48,436 nt of DNA from positions 1 to 48,436 of the forward strand of contig JAFWDJ010000003.1 of assembly GCA_017513095.1 (NCBI GenBank), written 5' to 3'. The translations under genes were made by a program, and so were the position numbers. Every line of letters starts with the position of its first letter. The first letter of the stretch is position 1. The stretch comes from Clostridia bacterium (lineage in GTDB: Bacteria; Bacillota; Clostridia; Oscillospirales; RGIG577). A model generated the notes under the pieces. That model saw only the letters and a list, made by a program, of their open reading frames with translations, had not been told where the DNA came from and did no database searches. Shown in pieces: positions 34,977 through 44,317 of the stretch.

Positions 34977-35792
34977 CTATATCTCCTTTATCACCGCGTC
35001 AAGAAGCGCGGTCAGATCCTTCTCTACAAGCTTCGCGGCCTCCATTACCTCGTCGTGGGACAGCGGCTGATCGAGAAGTCCCGCGGCGAGATTCGATATG
35101 CAGGAGAACGCCAGAAGCTCAAGCCCCGCGTGCGCCGCCGTTATCGCCTCCGCAACGGTCGACATGCCCACGGCGTCCGCGCCCAGGATTCCGAGCGCAC
35201 GTATCTCGGCGGGCGTTTCAAAGCTCGGCCCCGGCATGAAGGCGTACACGCCCTCCTTTAGGGGAATGCCGAGGCGCGCCGCCGTACCCTTGGAAAGCCA
35301 CCGCAGGCGCTTCGAGTAGACGTACGACATATCGTTGAATCTCGGGCCGAACTCCCCGATATTCGGGCCGCGCAAGGGGCTTTCGTCGAAGAATTTTATG
35401 TGGTCGGTTATCATCATTATCGTGCCGGCCGAAAACGTGCGGTTTATGCCGCCCGCGGCGTTCGTAAGTATCAGCGTGCGCGCGCCGAGAAGCTTAAAGA
35501 GCCGCACGGCGTAGGCCGACTGCTCGAAGCTGTTGCCCTCGTAATAGTGAAACCGCCCGCTCTGAATAAGCACGCGCTTGCCGTGAAGCGTGCCGCAGAC
35601 GAACTCGCCCGCGTGACCCATAACGGTCGAAGGCGGCAGATTCGGCACGTCCTCAAAGCGAAGTTTCACGGGATTCTCAAGCATTTCCGCGATCTTCCCG
35701 AGCCCCGAGCCGAGCACGAGCGCGATATCTATATCGCCCGTGATTTTTCGTATCGCGTCCGCGCTTTTTTTATAATCGTCAAACGTAAACAT
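34977..35792 (-). CDS. Purine nucleoside phosphorylase (trimeric class)
   Basis: The 271-residue enzyme phosphorolyses purine nucleosides. It has the phosphate loop LVLGSGLGKIAE, VMGHAGEFVCG, LILTNAAGGINRTF, the base-site FMPGPSFETPAEI and VGMSTVAEAITAAHAG. The Glu/Asn base-contacting residues of the family (classically favouring guanosine and inosine) are hard to confirm by eye. It is directly coupled to ahcY, so one role may be to pull SAH hydrolysis by consuming its nucleoside product, possibly after deamination to inosine. Confidence 0.93.
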   Translation of the reverse strand: MFTFDDYKKSADAIRKITGDIDIALVLGSGLGKIAEMLENPVKLRFEDVPNLPPSTVMGHAGEFVCGTLHGKRVLIQSGRFHYYEGNSFEQSAYAVRLFKLLGARTLILTNAAGGINRTFSAGTIMMITDHIKFFDESPLRGPNIGEFGPRFNDMSYVYSKRLRWLSKGTAARLGIPLKEGVYAFMPGPSFETPAEIRALGILGADAVGMSTVAEAITAAHAGLELLAFSCISNLAAGLLDQPLSHDEVMEAAKLVEKDLTALLDAVIKEI

Positions 35793-35814
35793 AGCCTTTT
35801 ACCTCGTTTTTTCG

Positions 35815-36603
35815 TCATCTCTGAATCGGCAGCCACTTTAATATCTTCTGTATATGCTCGTCCCAGTATTCCCACTTGTGCGCGCCCTCGCCCTCGACGT
35901 ATACCATGTCGAGCCTGCCCTCGAAAATATCGCGGAAGTGGCGGTTCACGGGCAGAAGATAATCCTGCTCGCCGCAGCAGACGTAGAACTTCGGTAAGGG
36001 CGTGCCCTCCTTTAAGCGCTTTTCAAGCATATACACATTGTCCATCTCGCTGCCGCGCATCTCCTCAAGCGTGCCGAACGTAAGATTTCTGTGCATCTTC
36101 GCCTTTTCGGTATGAATCTTCGCGTGCTCTATTACGTATATCATATCGACGGAGCCCGACATGCTCGCCGCCGCCGCGAATCGTTCGGGGTAGTTTGCCG
36201 CAAGCTTTATCGCGCCGTAGCCGCCCATCGAAACGCCCGCGACGAACGTGTCCTCGCGCTTGTCGGATATGTTGAAAAAGCGCTTCACCGTTACGGGCAG
36301 CTCCTTTGTAAAGAAGTCGAAGAACGGATAGCCTATCTTCTGATTTGTATACCAGCCGCGCTGCGTGGCGGGCATAACGATAACGAGACCCGTGCGCTGC
36401 GCGTACCGCTCGAGCGCGCAGAAGCGCGTCCAGTCGGTGTGATTCTGCGACGTGCCGTGAAGAAGATACAATACGGGATACGGCGGCTCGTATTTATTCG
36501 CGGGCAGCGCGCTGTAACCGTTTATCTGCTCGGGCAGTATCACGTTCATGTAATACTGCTGACGCAGGAATTCCGAAAAAAAGCTTACCTCTGCAAGTGC
36601 CAT
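35815..36603 (-). CDS. Alpha/beta-hydrolase esterase (esterase D/EstA type), copy 2
   Basis: The 262-residue protein has an N-terminal beta-strand start (MALAEVSFFS), the oxyanion region YPVLYLLHGT, the nucleophile elbow AGVSMGGYG with Ser125, the acid in CCGEQDYLLP and the His in GAHKWEYW. This group includes tributyrin esterases, feruloyl esterases and S-formylglutathione hydrolase relatives. No signal peptide is present, so it should be cytoplasmic. It starts four bases after the end of its paralogue and is about the same length, a tandem duplicate. The substrate is unknown. Confidence 0.88.
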   Translation of the reverse strand: MALAEVSFFSEFLRQQYYMNVILPEQINGYSALPANKYEPPYPVLYLLHGTSQNHTDWTRFCALERYAQRTGLVIVMPATQRGWYTNQKIGYPFFDFFTKELPVTVKRFFNISDKREDTFVAGVSMGGYGAIKLAANYPERFAAAASMSGSVDMIYVIEHAKIHTEKAKMHRNLTFGTLEEMRGSEMDNVYMLEKRLKEGTPLPKFYVCCGEQDYLLPVNRHFRDIFEGRLDMVYVEGEGAHKWEYWDEHIQKILKWLPIQR

Positions 36604-36606
36604 ATA

Positions 36607-37419
36607 TTATTTTCCCCTCTCATCGTTTTTATCGCCGTTTATGTCGAGCCATTTGAAAACATCCGCGATATTATTCTGCCAGAATCCCCACGTATGGCCG
36701 CCGTCGCGCTCGCAGAATTCCATGCCCAGCGCCTCGCCGTACGTCTCATAATAGCGGCGGTTCAGCGCGGCGAAGCCGTCGTCGCGCCCCACGGTAAGAT
36801 ATATGCGCGGCACGGGACGTCCCGACTCTAAAAGGCGGCGCGAAAGCTCGTATATGTCGTTTTTCGAGCCCATGAGATTCTTTTCGCCGCCGAACGAGGC
36901 GTCGAGTATCCGCGCCGTCGACTCGCGCGAGAATGGGTTCTTCGTCATCGAATACGATATATCGGGCGAGCCCGACATATTCGCGCAGGCGGCGTATTTT
37001 TCGGGATACGTAAGCGCCAGCTTGAGCGCGCCGTAGCCGCCCATTGAGATGCCCGCGGCAAAAGTGTCCTCCCTTGCCGTCGATACGCGGAAGAACTCCG
37101 ACACGATGCCCGGCAGCTCCTCGGCAAGGAACGTGATATACGGCGAGCCGTGAAGCTGGTCGGTGTAAAAGCTCTGGTGCGCGTCGGGCATGACTATAAC
37201 GACGCCGTAGATCTGGGCGTAAAGCTCCAGCTTCTGAAATCGGCGCATGACGCTGTGGTCGCCGCCGCGCCCGTGAAGAAAATATAGGACGGGAAAAGGC
37301 GCCTCTACGCCCTTCTTTATCGGTACGCCGTAGTCGTTGTTCTTCTGCGGCAATATAACGCCCATCGACGACTGCATATCGAGCGTCTTCGAGAAATACG
37401 ATACTTCCAATACTGCCAT
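36607..37419 (-). CDS. Alpha/beta-hydrolase esterase (esterase D/EstA type), copy 1
   Basis: The product of 270 residues begins MAVLEVSYFSKTLDM and has PVLYFLHGRGG, nucleophile elbow AGISMGGYG (Ser125), GRDDGFAAL and GGHTWGFW. ATG 37419 is chosen because alignment with copy 2 begins here. The frame stays open further upstream, but that part is the antisense of the neighbouring SLH gene end. It is first of the esterase pair, with a terminator upstream separating it from the SLH genes. Confidence 0.88.
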   Translation of the reverse strand: MAVLEVSYFSKTLDMQSSMGVILPQKNNDYGVPIKKGVEAPFPVLYFLHGRGGDHSVMRRFQKLELYAQIYGVVIVMPDAHQSFYTDQLHGSPYITFLAEELPGIVSEFFRVSTAREDTFAAGISMGGYGALKLALTYPEKYAACANMSGSPDISYSMTKNPFSRESTARILDASFGGEKNLMGSKNDIYELSRRLLESGRPVPRIYLTVGRDDGFAALNRRYYETYGEALGMEFCERDGGHTWGFWQNNIADVFKWLDINGDKNDERGK

Positions 37420-37483
37420 ACTCTCACCCGTTTTTTGTGAATTTTTATTCAGTATATCATATATGCGCCGTCGGGGCAATATA

Positions 37484-37510
37484 AAAAGAGCGGGGCAGTC
37501 CCGCTCTTTT
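37484..37510 (-). terminator. Terminator of the SLH protease genes
   Basis: A perfect 11-bp stem AAAAGAGCGGG / CCCGCTCTTTT with loop GCAGT, 13 bases after the SLH gene stop. Confidence 0.95.
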
Positions 37511-37523
37511 CTGTGATTGATTT

Positions 37524-40500
37524 TTACTCCGTGAACGCCCTGTATATGAATGTCACTATCTGTGCTCTCGTACACGGCGCGTCGGGCGAGAAGTGCGCCG
37601 CATCCGTGCCCGTCGTTATGCCGCGTGACGCGGCCCACGACGCCGCGTCGGCGTAATACGCGCCGTCCGGTACGTCCTCTAAGGCCGTGTCGCCTTCGAC
37701 AGGCGCTCCCTTCATGCGGTACAGAAGCGTTACGACCTGCGCGCGCGTGCATACATCGTCGGGCGAAAAATGCGTCTCGTCCGTGCCCGTCGTTATGCCG
37801 TTTGCGACCGCCCACAGAACGGCCTTTTCATAAAAGCTTCCCGCCGGAACGTCGCTGAACGCAGTATCCGTCTCCCCTGCCTCGGGAGAGCCCGCCGCGC
37901 GGTACAAAAACGTCACGACCTGCGCACGCGTGCACGCGGCGTCGGGCGAAAAGTGCGTCTCGTCGGTGCCCGTCGTTATGCCGTTTGCGACCGCCCACAT
38001 CACGGGCGTGTAGTAATAAGAGCTTTCGTCCGTGTCGACAAATACCGTCTTCATCATGCCGTCGCCGTCGAGCATGTAATCGTCCGCCGATACAAACTCC
38101 GGCGTTACGGTGACCTTCGTCGCGGGCATCGTGAACGTATACGTGCCGTCCGCGTTCGCGGTAACGGCAACGGCTTTGCCGTTTGCGTCCGTGACGGTCA
38201 CTCCCGCCGTTTTGAAGCCTTCTTTAGGCGTTACGGTCACGGTGACCTTCTCGCCGCTTTTCGCGCTGTTTGCGCTGAATGAAACGGAGCCGTTTTCGGA
38301 CACAGCCGCCGCGACCTCATTCTTCGCGGACTGAGATGCGGACGAGCCGCCGCCTCCGCCGCCGCCGCCTCCGCCGGACGAGGCCGAAGTCACCGTAAAC
38401 GACGCCTCCGCAGGGCCGCCGTCGTCAAATCTTGCCGAAAGCGTATGCGCCCCCTCCGAAAGCGTATCGAGATATTCCGGCGCAATCGTAAGAACGCCCG
38501 ACTCGCTCATCGTAAAGTCTCCGTCCGCGAGCGCGGCGCCGTCCACGGCCGCCCCGGTGAAGTGTTCGGGGAGCGTATCGCTGTTCTGCGAACGCGCGAA
38601 CGTAAACGAAGGGCCCGTGTTCGATTTCATCCTCCATACGGAGCCGCTGCCGCGCGTACACGTATATTCAAACTTTTCGCGCGGCACGGCGAACGCCTTT
38701 ATCGGGAAGTTGTCAAAAACGCATCCTTCCCTGTTTATCGAAACCAACTCTGCGGCAAATATTTCCGACTTCATGTGCTCTCCCCAATCAAACCATTCAC
38801 CTTCGTCATACCTGAAGCTTTCGCCCGGATTTACGACCGATACGTAATAAGAAGCATATCCCAGCTGTGCCGCCTTTTCCTTACCTACGCCCCCTCTTAT
38901 ATAGGCCGAGTATTCGCGGCTGCCGTCTTCGGTCATACTGTAAGCCGTGACAACGACGGAAAAGCGGTCGCCGCGGTCGAGCTCGGGCTCGGTCTCAAGG
39001 TCAATGCGGTGATATCCCGCATATTCAAACCACCTCGAAGTCCGCTCAAGAAGCGTTCCTTCCGTGGGCGTAAGCGCGCCGTCGTCAAGTCTGTATACGG
39101 CGACCGTCACGCGCATATTCCCAAAGTATGTCGAAAAGCCTGCCGAAACGAGCTTCACGTCATCCTCCGCGGTAAACACGTTTGCCGTACCGTGCACATC
39201 GTTCGAAGTATATAATAAAGGATAGCTCGTCGGAATATAGTCATACTGATACGTAAAGACCTCCTTATCCGTCGGGCTTTTCGCGAAGACCATGCTTTCA
39301 AGCGGTTCTTTTAACGAGGTGTCGTAATACGAAAGGTAAAAGCATCCGCTGCCGTCTATGCCCCAATCGTTTTTTCCTATGGCACGGCCGCTTTCGCTTT
39401 CGCCGCACCCCCCGCTTCGGCCCCAGCTGTTCTTAACTATCCATGCGCCGTCGCCGGGAGGAGTCCTGCAAAGACCCGTTTCTTCATCGACGCCCCCGTT
39501 AAAATTGTCGCGCGAATACGTATCGTCCCAGCCCACGATACATACGGCATGGCTCGAGGGGCTGCCGTCGAAAGTATAGTGAGCCCACGTGTCCTTGTTC
39601 ATATACCTCTCATCGTCGGTCACGCCGGGGTTCGGCATCGTTCCGCAGAACGCAACGGCAAGGCCGCGGCCGCATAACAGCTCCTTCTTTGCCGCCGTCA
39701 TGCCTTCTTCACTGAGACCCGCCCACGCGCCGTTTTCATCCAAAAGAGCGACCGGGGACAGAAAATTGCAGTCCGTAAGCGTGTATCCCGCCGTAAGGCT
39801 CCTGTTCGATCTGCCTAAGGAGTCGGTCTCGGGTATGCTCCAGTCGTCCGCCGCGCTGTAAAAATCGGCTCTTTCGCCGCTTTCGAGCTTCTCAAGTTCG
39901 TCTGCGTATGACCATTCAAGATACTCATACAAATACTCTTCCGTAATGTCGAAGGCTTTCAGAAGCTCGGGAAGGGTCATATTATATGCCGTAAGATATC
40001 TGTTCTTTTCATTCTCTATCCATTCGTCGTGATTGTCGCGCATATACTCGTATTCCGTAATGCCCTCACTCCCGCGATACGGAAAAAGCTCCTCCTCCGC
40101 GGGCCCCGCTCCAGAGGAAAATACCGCCTCCGCCCATCGAATTCTGCCGGCCACGTTAAAAACGGCGTTCGGATCGTTTTCCTCGTTAAAGCAATGTATT
40201 CCCTCGCCGGCCTGAGCGGGATCTGTAAGCTCGGTTATCGGATGACCGGTAAACCACGCAAGATGCTTCTCCGAAAGGTCTAAAGGCATTTCCTCATACG
40301 TCTTGCCGGCGGCCGAAAGTATGCTCGTCTCCGCCGCCGCTGTCACGGCAAACGAAACGCACGTGCCGAACGGAGACTGCTGTTTTGCGGGTGTTACGAC
40401 GCCCTCGTCGATAAGGCAAAAGCGCGACGGAAGCGCGCCCGAAAGCTCTGCCGTCTCTTTTTCGTCCTCGCCCGTGTCTATTGCCCATTCGGGCAGCGCG

Positions 40501-40628
40501 TCCTCATCGAACGCGGCGGCCGCGCTTTCAAGCTTTATTTCCGCAACGTCTGCCGCAAGGCCCGCCGCGGGCAGCATCGTAATCGCCAGTGCAATCGCCG
40601 CGATGAGACATAAAACCTTCTTTTTCAT
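37524..40628 (-). CDS. S-layer-anchored papain-family protease, copy 2 (altered active site)
   Basis: The 1034-residue protein has a signal peptide (cleavage near AAGLAAD), a papain-like C1 domain with Gln84, Cys90, His360 and Asn400 (KQQSPFGTCVSF; SPSSHAVCIVGWDD; WIVKNSWG), a beta-rich lectin-like domain to ~690, an Ig-like segment, a run of ten glycines, a bacterial-repeat (Flg_new-like) module and three SLH domains at ~862-1034 for wall anchoring. The Trp that normally follows the catalytic Cys is Val91 and the preceding loop is SPF instead of GGF, so activity may be altered. It lies 26 bases after its tandem paralogue. Confidence 0.88.
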   Translation of the reverse strand: MKKKVLCLIAAIALAITMLPAAGLAADVAEIKLESAAAAFDEDALPEWAIDTGEDEKETAELSGALPSRFCLIDEGVVTPAKQQSPFGTCVSFAVTAAAETSILSAAGKTYEEMPLDLSEKHLAWFTGHPITELTDPAQAGEGIHCFNEENDPNAVFNVAGRIRWAEAVFSSGAGPAEEELFPYRGSEGITEYEYMRDNHDEWIENEKNRYLTAYNMTLPELLKAFDITEEYLYEYLEWSYADELEKLESGERADFYSAADDWSIPETDSLGRSNRSLTAGYTLTDCNFLSPVALLDENGAWAGLSEEGMTAAKKELLCGRGLAVAFCGTMPNPGVTDDERYMNKDTWAHYTFDGSPSSHAVCIVGWDDTYSRDNFNGGVDEETGLCRTPPGDGAWIVKNSWGRSGGCGESESGRAIGKNDWGIDGSGCFYLSYYDTSLKEPLESMVFAKSPTDKEVFTYQYDYIPTSYPLLYTSNDVHGTANVFTAEDDVKLVSAGFSTYFGNMRVTVAVYRLDDGALTPTEGTLLERTSRWFEYAGYHRIDLETEPELDRGDRFSVVVTAYSMTEDGSREYSAYIRGGVGKEKAAQLGYASYYVSVVNPGESFRYDEGEWFDWGEHMKSEIFAAELVSINREGCVFDNFPIKAFAVPREKFEYTCTRGSGSVWRMKSNTGPSFTFARSQNSDTLPEHFTGAAVDGAALADGDFTMSESGVLTIAPEYLDTLSEGAHTLSARFDDGGPAEASFTVTSASSGGGGGGGGGGSSASQSAKNEVAAAVSENGSVSFSANSAKSGEKVTVTVTPKEGFKTAGVTVTDANGKAVAVTANADGTYTFTMPATKVTVTPEFVSADDYMLDGDGMMKTVFVDTDESSYYYTPVMWAVANGITTGTDETHFSPDAACTRAQVVTFLYRAAGSPEAGETDTAFSDVPAGSFYEKAVLWAVANGITTGTDETHFSPDDVCTRAQVVTLLYRMKGAPVEGDTALEDVPDGAYYADAASWAASRGITTGTDAAHFSPDAPCTRAQIVTFIYRAFTE

Positions 40629-40654
40629 ATGAACGACCGTCCTTTCCCCGGTTT

Positions 40655-43600
40655 TTACTCACAAAACGCCCTGTATATGAACGTCACTATCTGCGCGCGC
40701 GTGCACGGCGCGTCGGGCGAAAAGTGCGTCTCGTCCGTGCCCGTAGTTATGCCGCGCTCTGCGGCCCACGACGCCGCGTCGGCGTAATACGCGCCGTCCG
40801 GTACGTCCGCGAAGGGATTTTCTCCCCCTGCGGGCGAGCCCTTCATGCGGTAGAGAAGCGTTACGACCTGCGCGCGCGTGCACGGCGCGTCGGGCGAGAA
40901 ATGCGTGTCATCCGTGCCCGTCGTTATGCCGCTCTCGACCGCCCACATAACGGCTTTTTCATAAAAGCTGCCCGCCGGAACGTCGCTGAACGTACTGTTT
41001 GACTCCCCTGCCTCGGGCGAGCCCGCCGCGCGATACAGGAACGTCACGACCTGGGCGCGCGTACACGCGGCGTCGGGCGAAAGATGCGTCTCGTCCGTGC
41101 CGCGAACGATTCCGTTCGAGTACGCCCACGCCAAAGGCGTGTAATAATATGCGTTTTTATCTATATCATCAAATAATTCCTTCATCATGCCGTCGCCGTC
41201 GAGCATATTGTCATCTTTGAATACAAACTCCGGCGTTACGGTGACCTTCGACGCGGGCATCGTGAACGTATACGTGCCGTCCGCGTTCGCGGTCACGGCA
41301 ACGGCTTTGCCGTTTGCGTCCGTGACGGTCACGCCCGCCGTTTTGAAGCCTGCCTTCGGCGTTACGGTCACGGTGACCTTCTCGCCGCTCTTTGCGCTCT
41401 TTGTACTGAAGGAAACGGAGCCTCCTTCGGACTCAGCCGCCGCAATCGCGTTCTTCGCGGACTGAGATGCGGACGAGCCGCCGCCCCCGCCGCCGCCGGA
41501 CGCAGTCGAAGTCACCGTAAACGACGCCTCCGCGGGGCCGCCGTCGTCAAAGCTTACGGAAATCGTATGAGCCCCCTCCGAAAGCGTGTCGAGAAATTCC
41601 GCCTTAAGCGTAAGAACGCCCGATTCGCTCATCGTAAAGCAGCCGTCCGCGAGCGCGGCGCCGTCCACGTCCGCTCCGGTGAAATGCTCGGCAATCGTAT
41701 CGCTGTTCTGCGAACGCGAGAACGTAAACGAAAGGCCCACGTTCGATTTCGTCCTCCATACGGAGCCGCCGCCTCGCGTACACGTATATTCAAACGATTC
41801 GCGCGGCACTGCGAACGCCTTTATCGGAAGGTTGTCACAAACGCATCCGTTAAGATCTTTCGAATCCAAATAGGCGGCGAATTTCCCGGTTTGCACAAAC
41901 TCGCCCCAATCGTACCATTCACCTTCTTCATAAATGAAGCTTTCGCCCGGATTTACTACCGATTTGAAATAATAATCCTGTCCCAGCTCCGCGGCCTTAT
42001 CCTTGCCTTCACCCGTTTTGACCGAGGTCGAATATTCACAGCTGCCGTCGTCGGTCATGCTGTAAGCCGTGACAACAACGGAAAAACGGTCGCCCCGATC
42101 GAGCGAGGGCGCGCTCTCAAGGTCAACGCGGTGATATCCCTCATATTCAAGCGTTCTTGAGGTCCGCTCAAGAAGCGTTCCCTCCGTGGGCAAAAGCGCG
42201 CCGTCGTCAAGTCTGTATACGGCGACCGTCACGCGCGTATTTTCATCGGCCGCACAAACGCCTGTCGAAACGAGCTTCACGTCGTCCTCCGCGGTGAACA
42301 CTCCGGCCGTACCCAGCACACTGCCCGAAGAGTAATCCGAAACAGTATTGGGCGGCATATAGTCATACTGATACGTTACGACCTCCGTTTCCGTCGGGCT
42401 TTTCGAGAAAGCCATGCTTTCCATCGATTCCTTTAACGAGGTGTCGTAATACGAAAGGTAGAAGTATCCGCTGCCGTCTATGCCCCAATCGGTTTTTCCT
42501 ATAACGCGGCCGCTTTCGCTTACGCCGCAGCCTTCGCTTGTGCCCCAGCTGTTCTTAACTATCCATGCGCCGTCGCCGGGAGGGGTCCTACATAGACCCG
42601 TTTCTTCATCAATGCCCTGATTGAAATTGTCGCGCGAATACGTATCGTCCCAGCCCACGATACATACGGCATGGCTCGAGGGGCTGCTGTCGAACGTATA
42701 GTGAGCCCATGTGTCTTTGTTCATATACCGATCATCGTCGCTCACGCCGGGGTTCAGCATTGTTCCGCAGAAGCCAACGGCAAGACCGTGACCGCATAAC
42801 AGCTCCTTCTTCGCCGCCGTCATGCCTTCTTCATTGAGACCCGTCCACACGTCGTTTTCATCAAAAAGAGCGACGAGGGGCAGGACGTTGTAGTCCACAA
42901 GCGTGTATCCCGCCGTAAGTGTCCTGTTCGATCTTCCGAAGGAGTCGGTCTCGGGTATGGTCCAGTCGTCCATCCCGCTGTTGGCATCGCCTATTATGCC
43001 GCTTTCTAACCGCTCAATATCTCTTGCATAGGCCTGCTCAAGAAGCTCGTTGAACTCCTCTTCCGTCAGGTCACGGGCTTTTAGAAACTCGGAAAGAGTC
43101 ATATTATATGTCTCTAAAATTCCGGCTGCTACGGTCTCTATCCATTCGTCGTGTCTGTCGCGCATATACTCGTATACCGTAAAGCCCTCGCGCCCGCGAT
43201 ACGGGAAAAGCGCTTCCTCCGCGGGGCCCGCTCCCGAGGAAAAGGCCGCCTCCGACCATCGAAATATGCCGGCCGCGTTAAAAACGGCGTTCGGATCGTT
43301 TTCCTCCCTGAAAGCATATGCTCCCTCGCCGGCCTGAGCCGGATCGGTAAGCTCGGTTATCGGATGACCGGCAAACCACGCAAGATGCTTCTCCGAAAGG
43401 TCTAAAGGCGTTTCCTCGTACGTCGTGCCGGAGGCCGAAAGTATGCTCGTCTCCGCCGCCGCTATCGCGGCAAACGCCCAGCACGTGCCGAACCCGCCCT
43501 GATCCTTCACGGGTGTTACGACGCCCCCGTCGATAAGGCAAAAGCGCGACGGAAGCGCGGCGGAAAGCTCCGCCGCGTCTTTTTCGGCCTCGCCCGTATC

Positions 43601-43744
43601 AACAGCCCATTCGGGCAGCGCGCCCGCGTCGGGCGCGGCGGCAAAAGCCTGCGGCATCATTGCCGCCGTCATGAAAACGGCCGTGATTATCGAAATCGCG
43701 GCGCGTACTGCTCGCCGTTTTAATCCGTTCGCATTGTTTTTCAT
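40655..43744 (-). CDS. S-layer-anchored papain-family protease, copy 1
   Basis: The 1029-residue protein has the same layout as its neighbour: signal peptide ending PQAFAAAPD, C1 domain with intact VKDQGGFGTCWAF (Gln82, Cys88, Trp89), SSHAVCIVGWDD and VKNSWGTS, lectin-like region, Ig-like segment, a glycine run of six, a bacterial-repeat module and three SLH repeats with the form TGTDETHFSPDAPCTRAQ. Papain proteases of this type in gut clostridia probably cut extracellular proteins at the cell surface. It precedes copy 2 in the same direction with 26 bases between, so the two are likely co-transcribed. Confidence 0.9.
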   Translation of the reverse strand: MKNNANGLKRRAVRAAISIITAVFMTAAMMPQAFAAAPDAGALPEWAVDTGEAEKDAAELSAALPSRFCLIDGGVVTPVKDQGGFGTCWAFAAIAAAETSILSASGTTYEETPLDLSEKHLAWFAGHPITELTDPAQAGEGAYAFREENDPNAVFNAAGIFRWSEAAFSSGAGPAEEALFPYRGREGFTVYEYMRDRHDEWIETVAAGILETYNMTLSEFLKARDLTEEEFNELLEQAYARDIERLESGIIGDANSGMDDWTIPETDSFGRSNRTLTAGYTLVDYNVLPLVALFDENDVWTGLNEEGMTAAKKELLCGHGLAVGFCGTMLNPGVSDDDRYMNKDTWAHYTFDSSPSSHAVCIVGWDDTYSRDNFNQGIDEETGLCRTPPGDGAWIVKNSWGTSEGCGVSESGRVIGKTDWGIDGSGYFYLSYYDTSLKESMESMAFSKSPTETEVVTYQYDYMPPNTVSDYSSGSVLGTAGVFTAEDDVKLVSTGVCAADENTRVTVAVYRLDDGALLPTEGTLLERTSRTLEYEGYHRVDLESAPSLDRGDRFSVVVTAYSMTDDGSCEYSTSVKTGEGKDKAAELGQDYYFKSVVNPGESFIYEEGEWYDWGEFVQTGKFAAYLDSKDLNGCVCDNLPIKAFAVPRESFEYTCTRGGGSVWRTKSNVGLSFTFSRSQNSDTIAEHFTGADVDGAALADGCFTMSESGVLTLKAEFLDTLSEGAHTISVSFDDGGPAEASFTVTSTASGGGGGGGSSASQSAKNAIAAAESEGGSVSFSTKSAKSGEKVTVTVTPKAGFKTAGVTVTDANGKAVAVTANADGTYTFTMPASKVTVTPEFVFKDDNMLDGDGMMKELFDDIDKNAYYYTPLAWAYSNGIVRGTDETHLSPDAACTRAQVVTFLYRAAGSPEAGESNSTFSDVPAGSFYEKAVMWAVESGITTGTDDTHFSPDAPCTRAQVVTLLYRMKGSPAGGENPFADVPDGAYYADAASWAAERGITTGTDETHFSPDAPCTRAQIVTFIYRAFCE

Positions 43745-43884
43745 GTCTTTTCCCTCTCTTTTTTGCGTTTTTCATGACCGACGCGGCGGGTGCGCCGCGC
43801 GGCGTCCGTTTTTGAGGCTCCCATATATTATAATGATACCATGCGCAAAACCACGCCGCAACAAAACGCGCGCCGCACGGGCAT

Positions 43885-43916
43885 AAAAAAAGAGCCGCAC
43901 AAGGCAGCTCTTTTTT
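43885..43916. terminator. Terminator between the cupin and SLH genes
   Basis: AAAAAAGAGC (43885-43894) pairs with GCTCTTTTTT (43907-43916), eight bases past the cupin stop on the minus strand. Confidence 0.9.
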
Positions 43917-43923
43917 ATATTTG

Positions 43924-44286
43924 TTATTTCTTCGGCGTGTCGGCGAGGTTTATATCCAGCGAGAACGCGGGCTCGTTGAACGGGTTGCGCATGGCGTGTC
44001 TTTCTCCGGCGCGCACTATCATAACGTCGCCCGGGCCGACGAGCGACTCTACGCCGTTGTCGTTATATATAATGTATCCGGACAAAAGCACTGCTATTTC
44101 CATATCGATTTCATGGAGATGCAGCGGGATATCAAAGCCCGGAAGGAGCACCGTGCGCGCGAACTGTCTCACCGCGCCGCCCGTGTCGGCAGCCGTGGCA
44201 AGCACCTGCTGAACGCCGGCCTTATCCTCGGACGGATAGGGATATATGTTCTGCTTGAAAGGACTGTCCTTATATCTTCTTATCAT
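43924..44286 (-). CDS. Single-domain cupin protein
   Basis: The 120-residue product has the two cupin motifs: GFDIPLHLHEIDMEIAVLLSG (here G, HLH and E metal-ligand pattern) and PGDVMIVRAGERHAMRNP. The HxH, Glu and later His suggest a bound metal ion. Such small cupins are isomerases, dioxygenases or sugar-acid-binding proteins. It lies 31 bases after an SDR gene and downstream of three alcohol dehydrogenases, suggesting a shared catabolic role. The ribosome site AGGGGGAT fixes the start. Confidence 0.85.
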   Translation of the reverse strand: MIRRYKDSPFKQNIYPYPSEDKAGVQQVLATAADTGGAVRQFARTVLLPGFDIPLHLHEIDMEIAVLLSGYIIYNDNGVESLVGPGDVMIVRAGERHAMRNPFNEPAFSLDINLADTPKK

Positions 44287-44317
44287 ACTTTATCCCCCTC
44301 TGCACTTGCGCCTTCTC

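Noticed and set aside
36607-37815. A 402-residue esterase with a long N-terminal extension
   Set aside because: The first ~132 residues are the antisense of the SLH gene end and its terminator. The paralogue begins at the internal methionine (37419).
37550-38080. CRISPR-like repeated units in the SLH region
   Set aside because: The repeats are the degenerate coding units of three SLH domains per gene (about 180 bases each), with no conserved spacer/repeat pattern and no cas genes.
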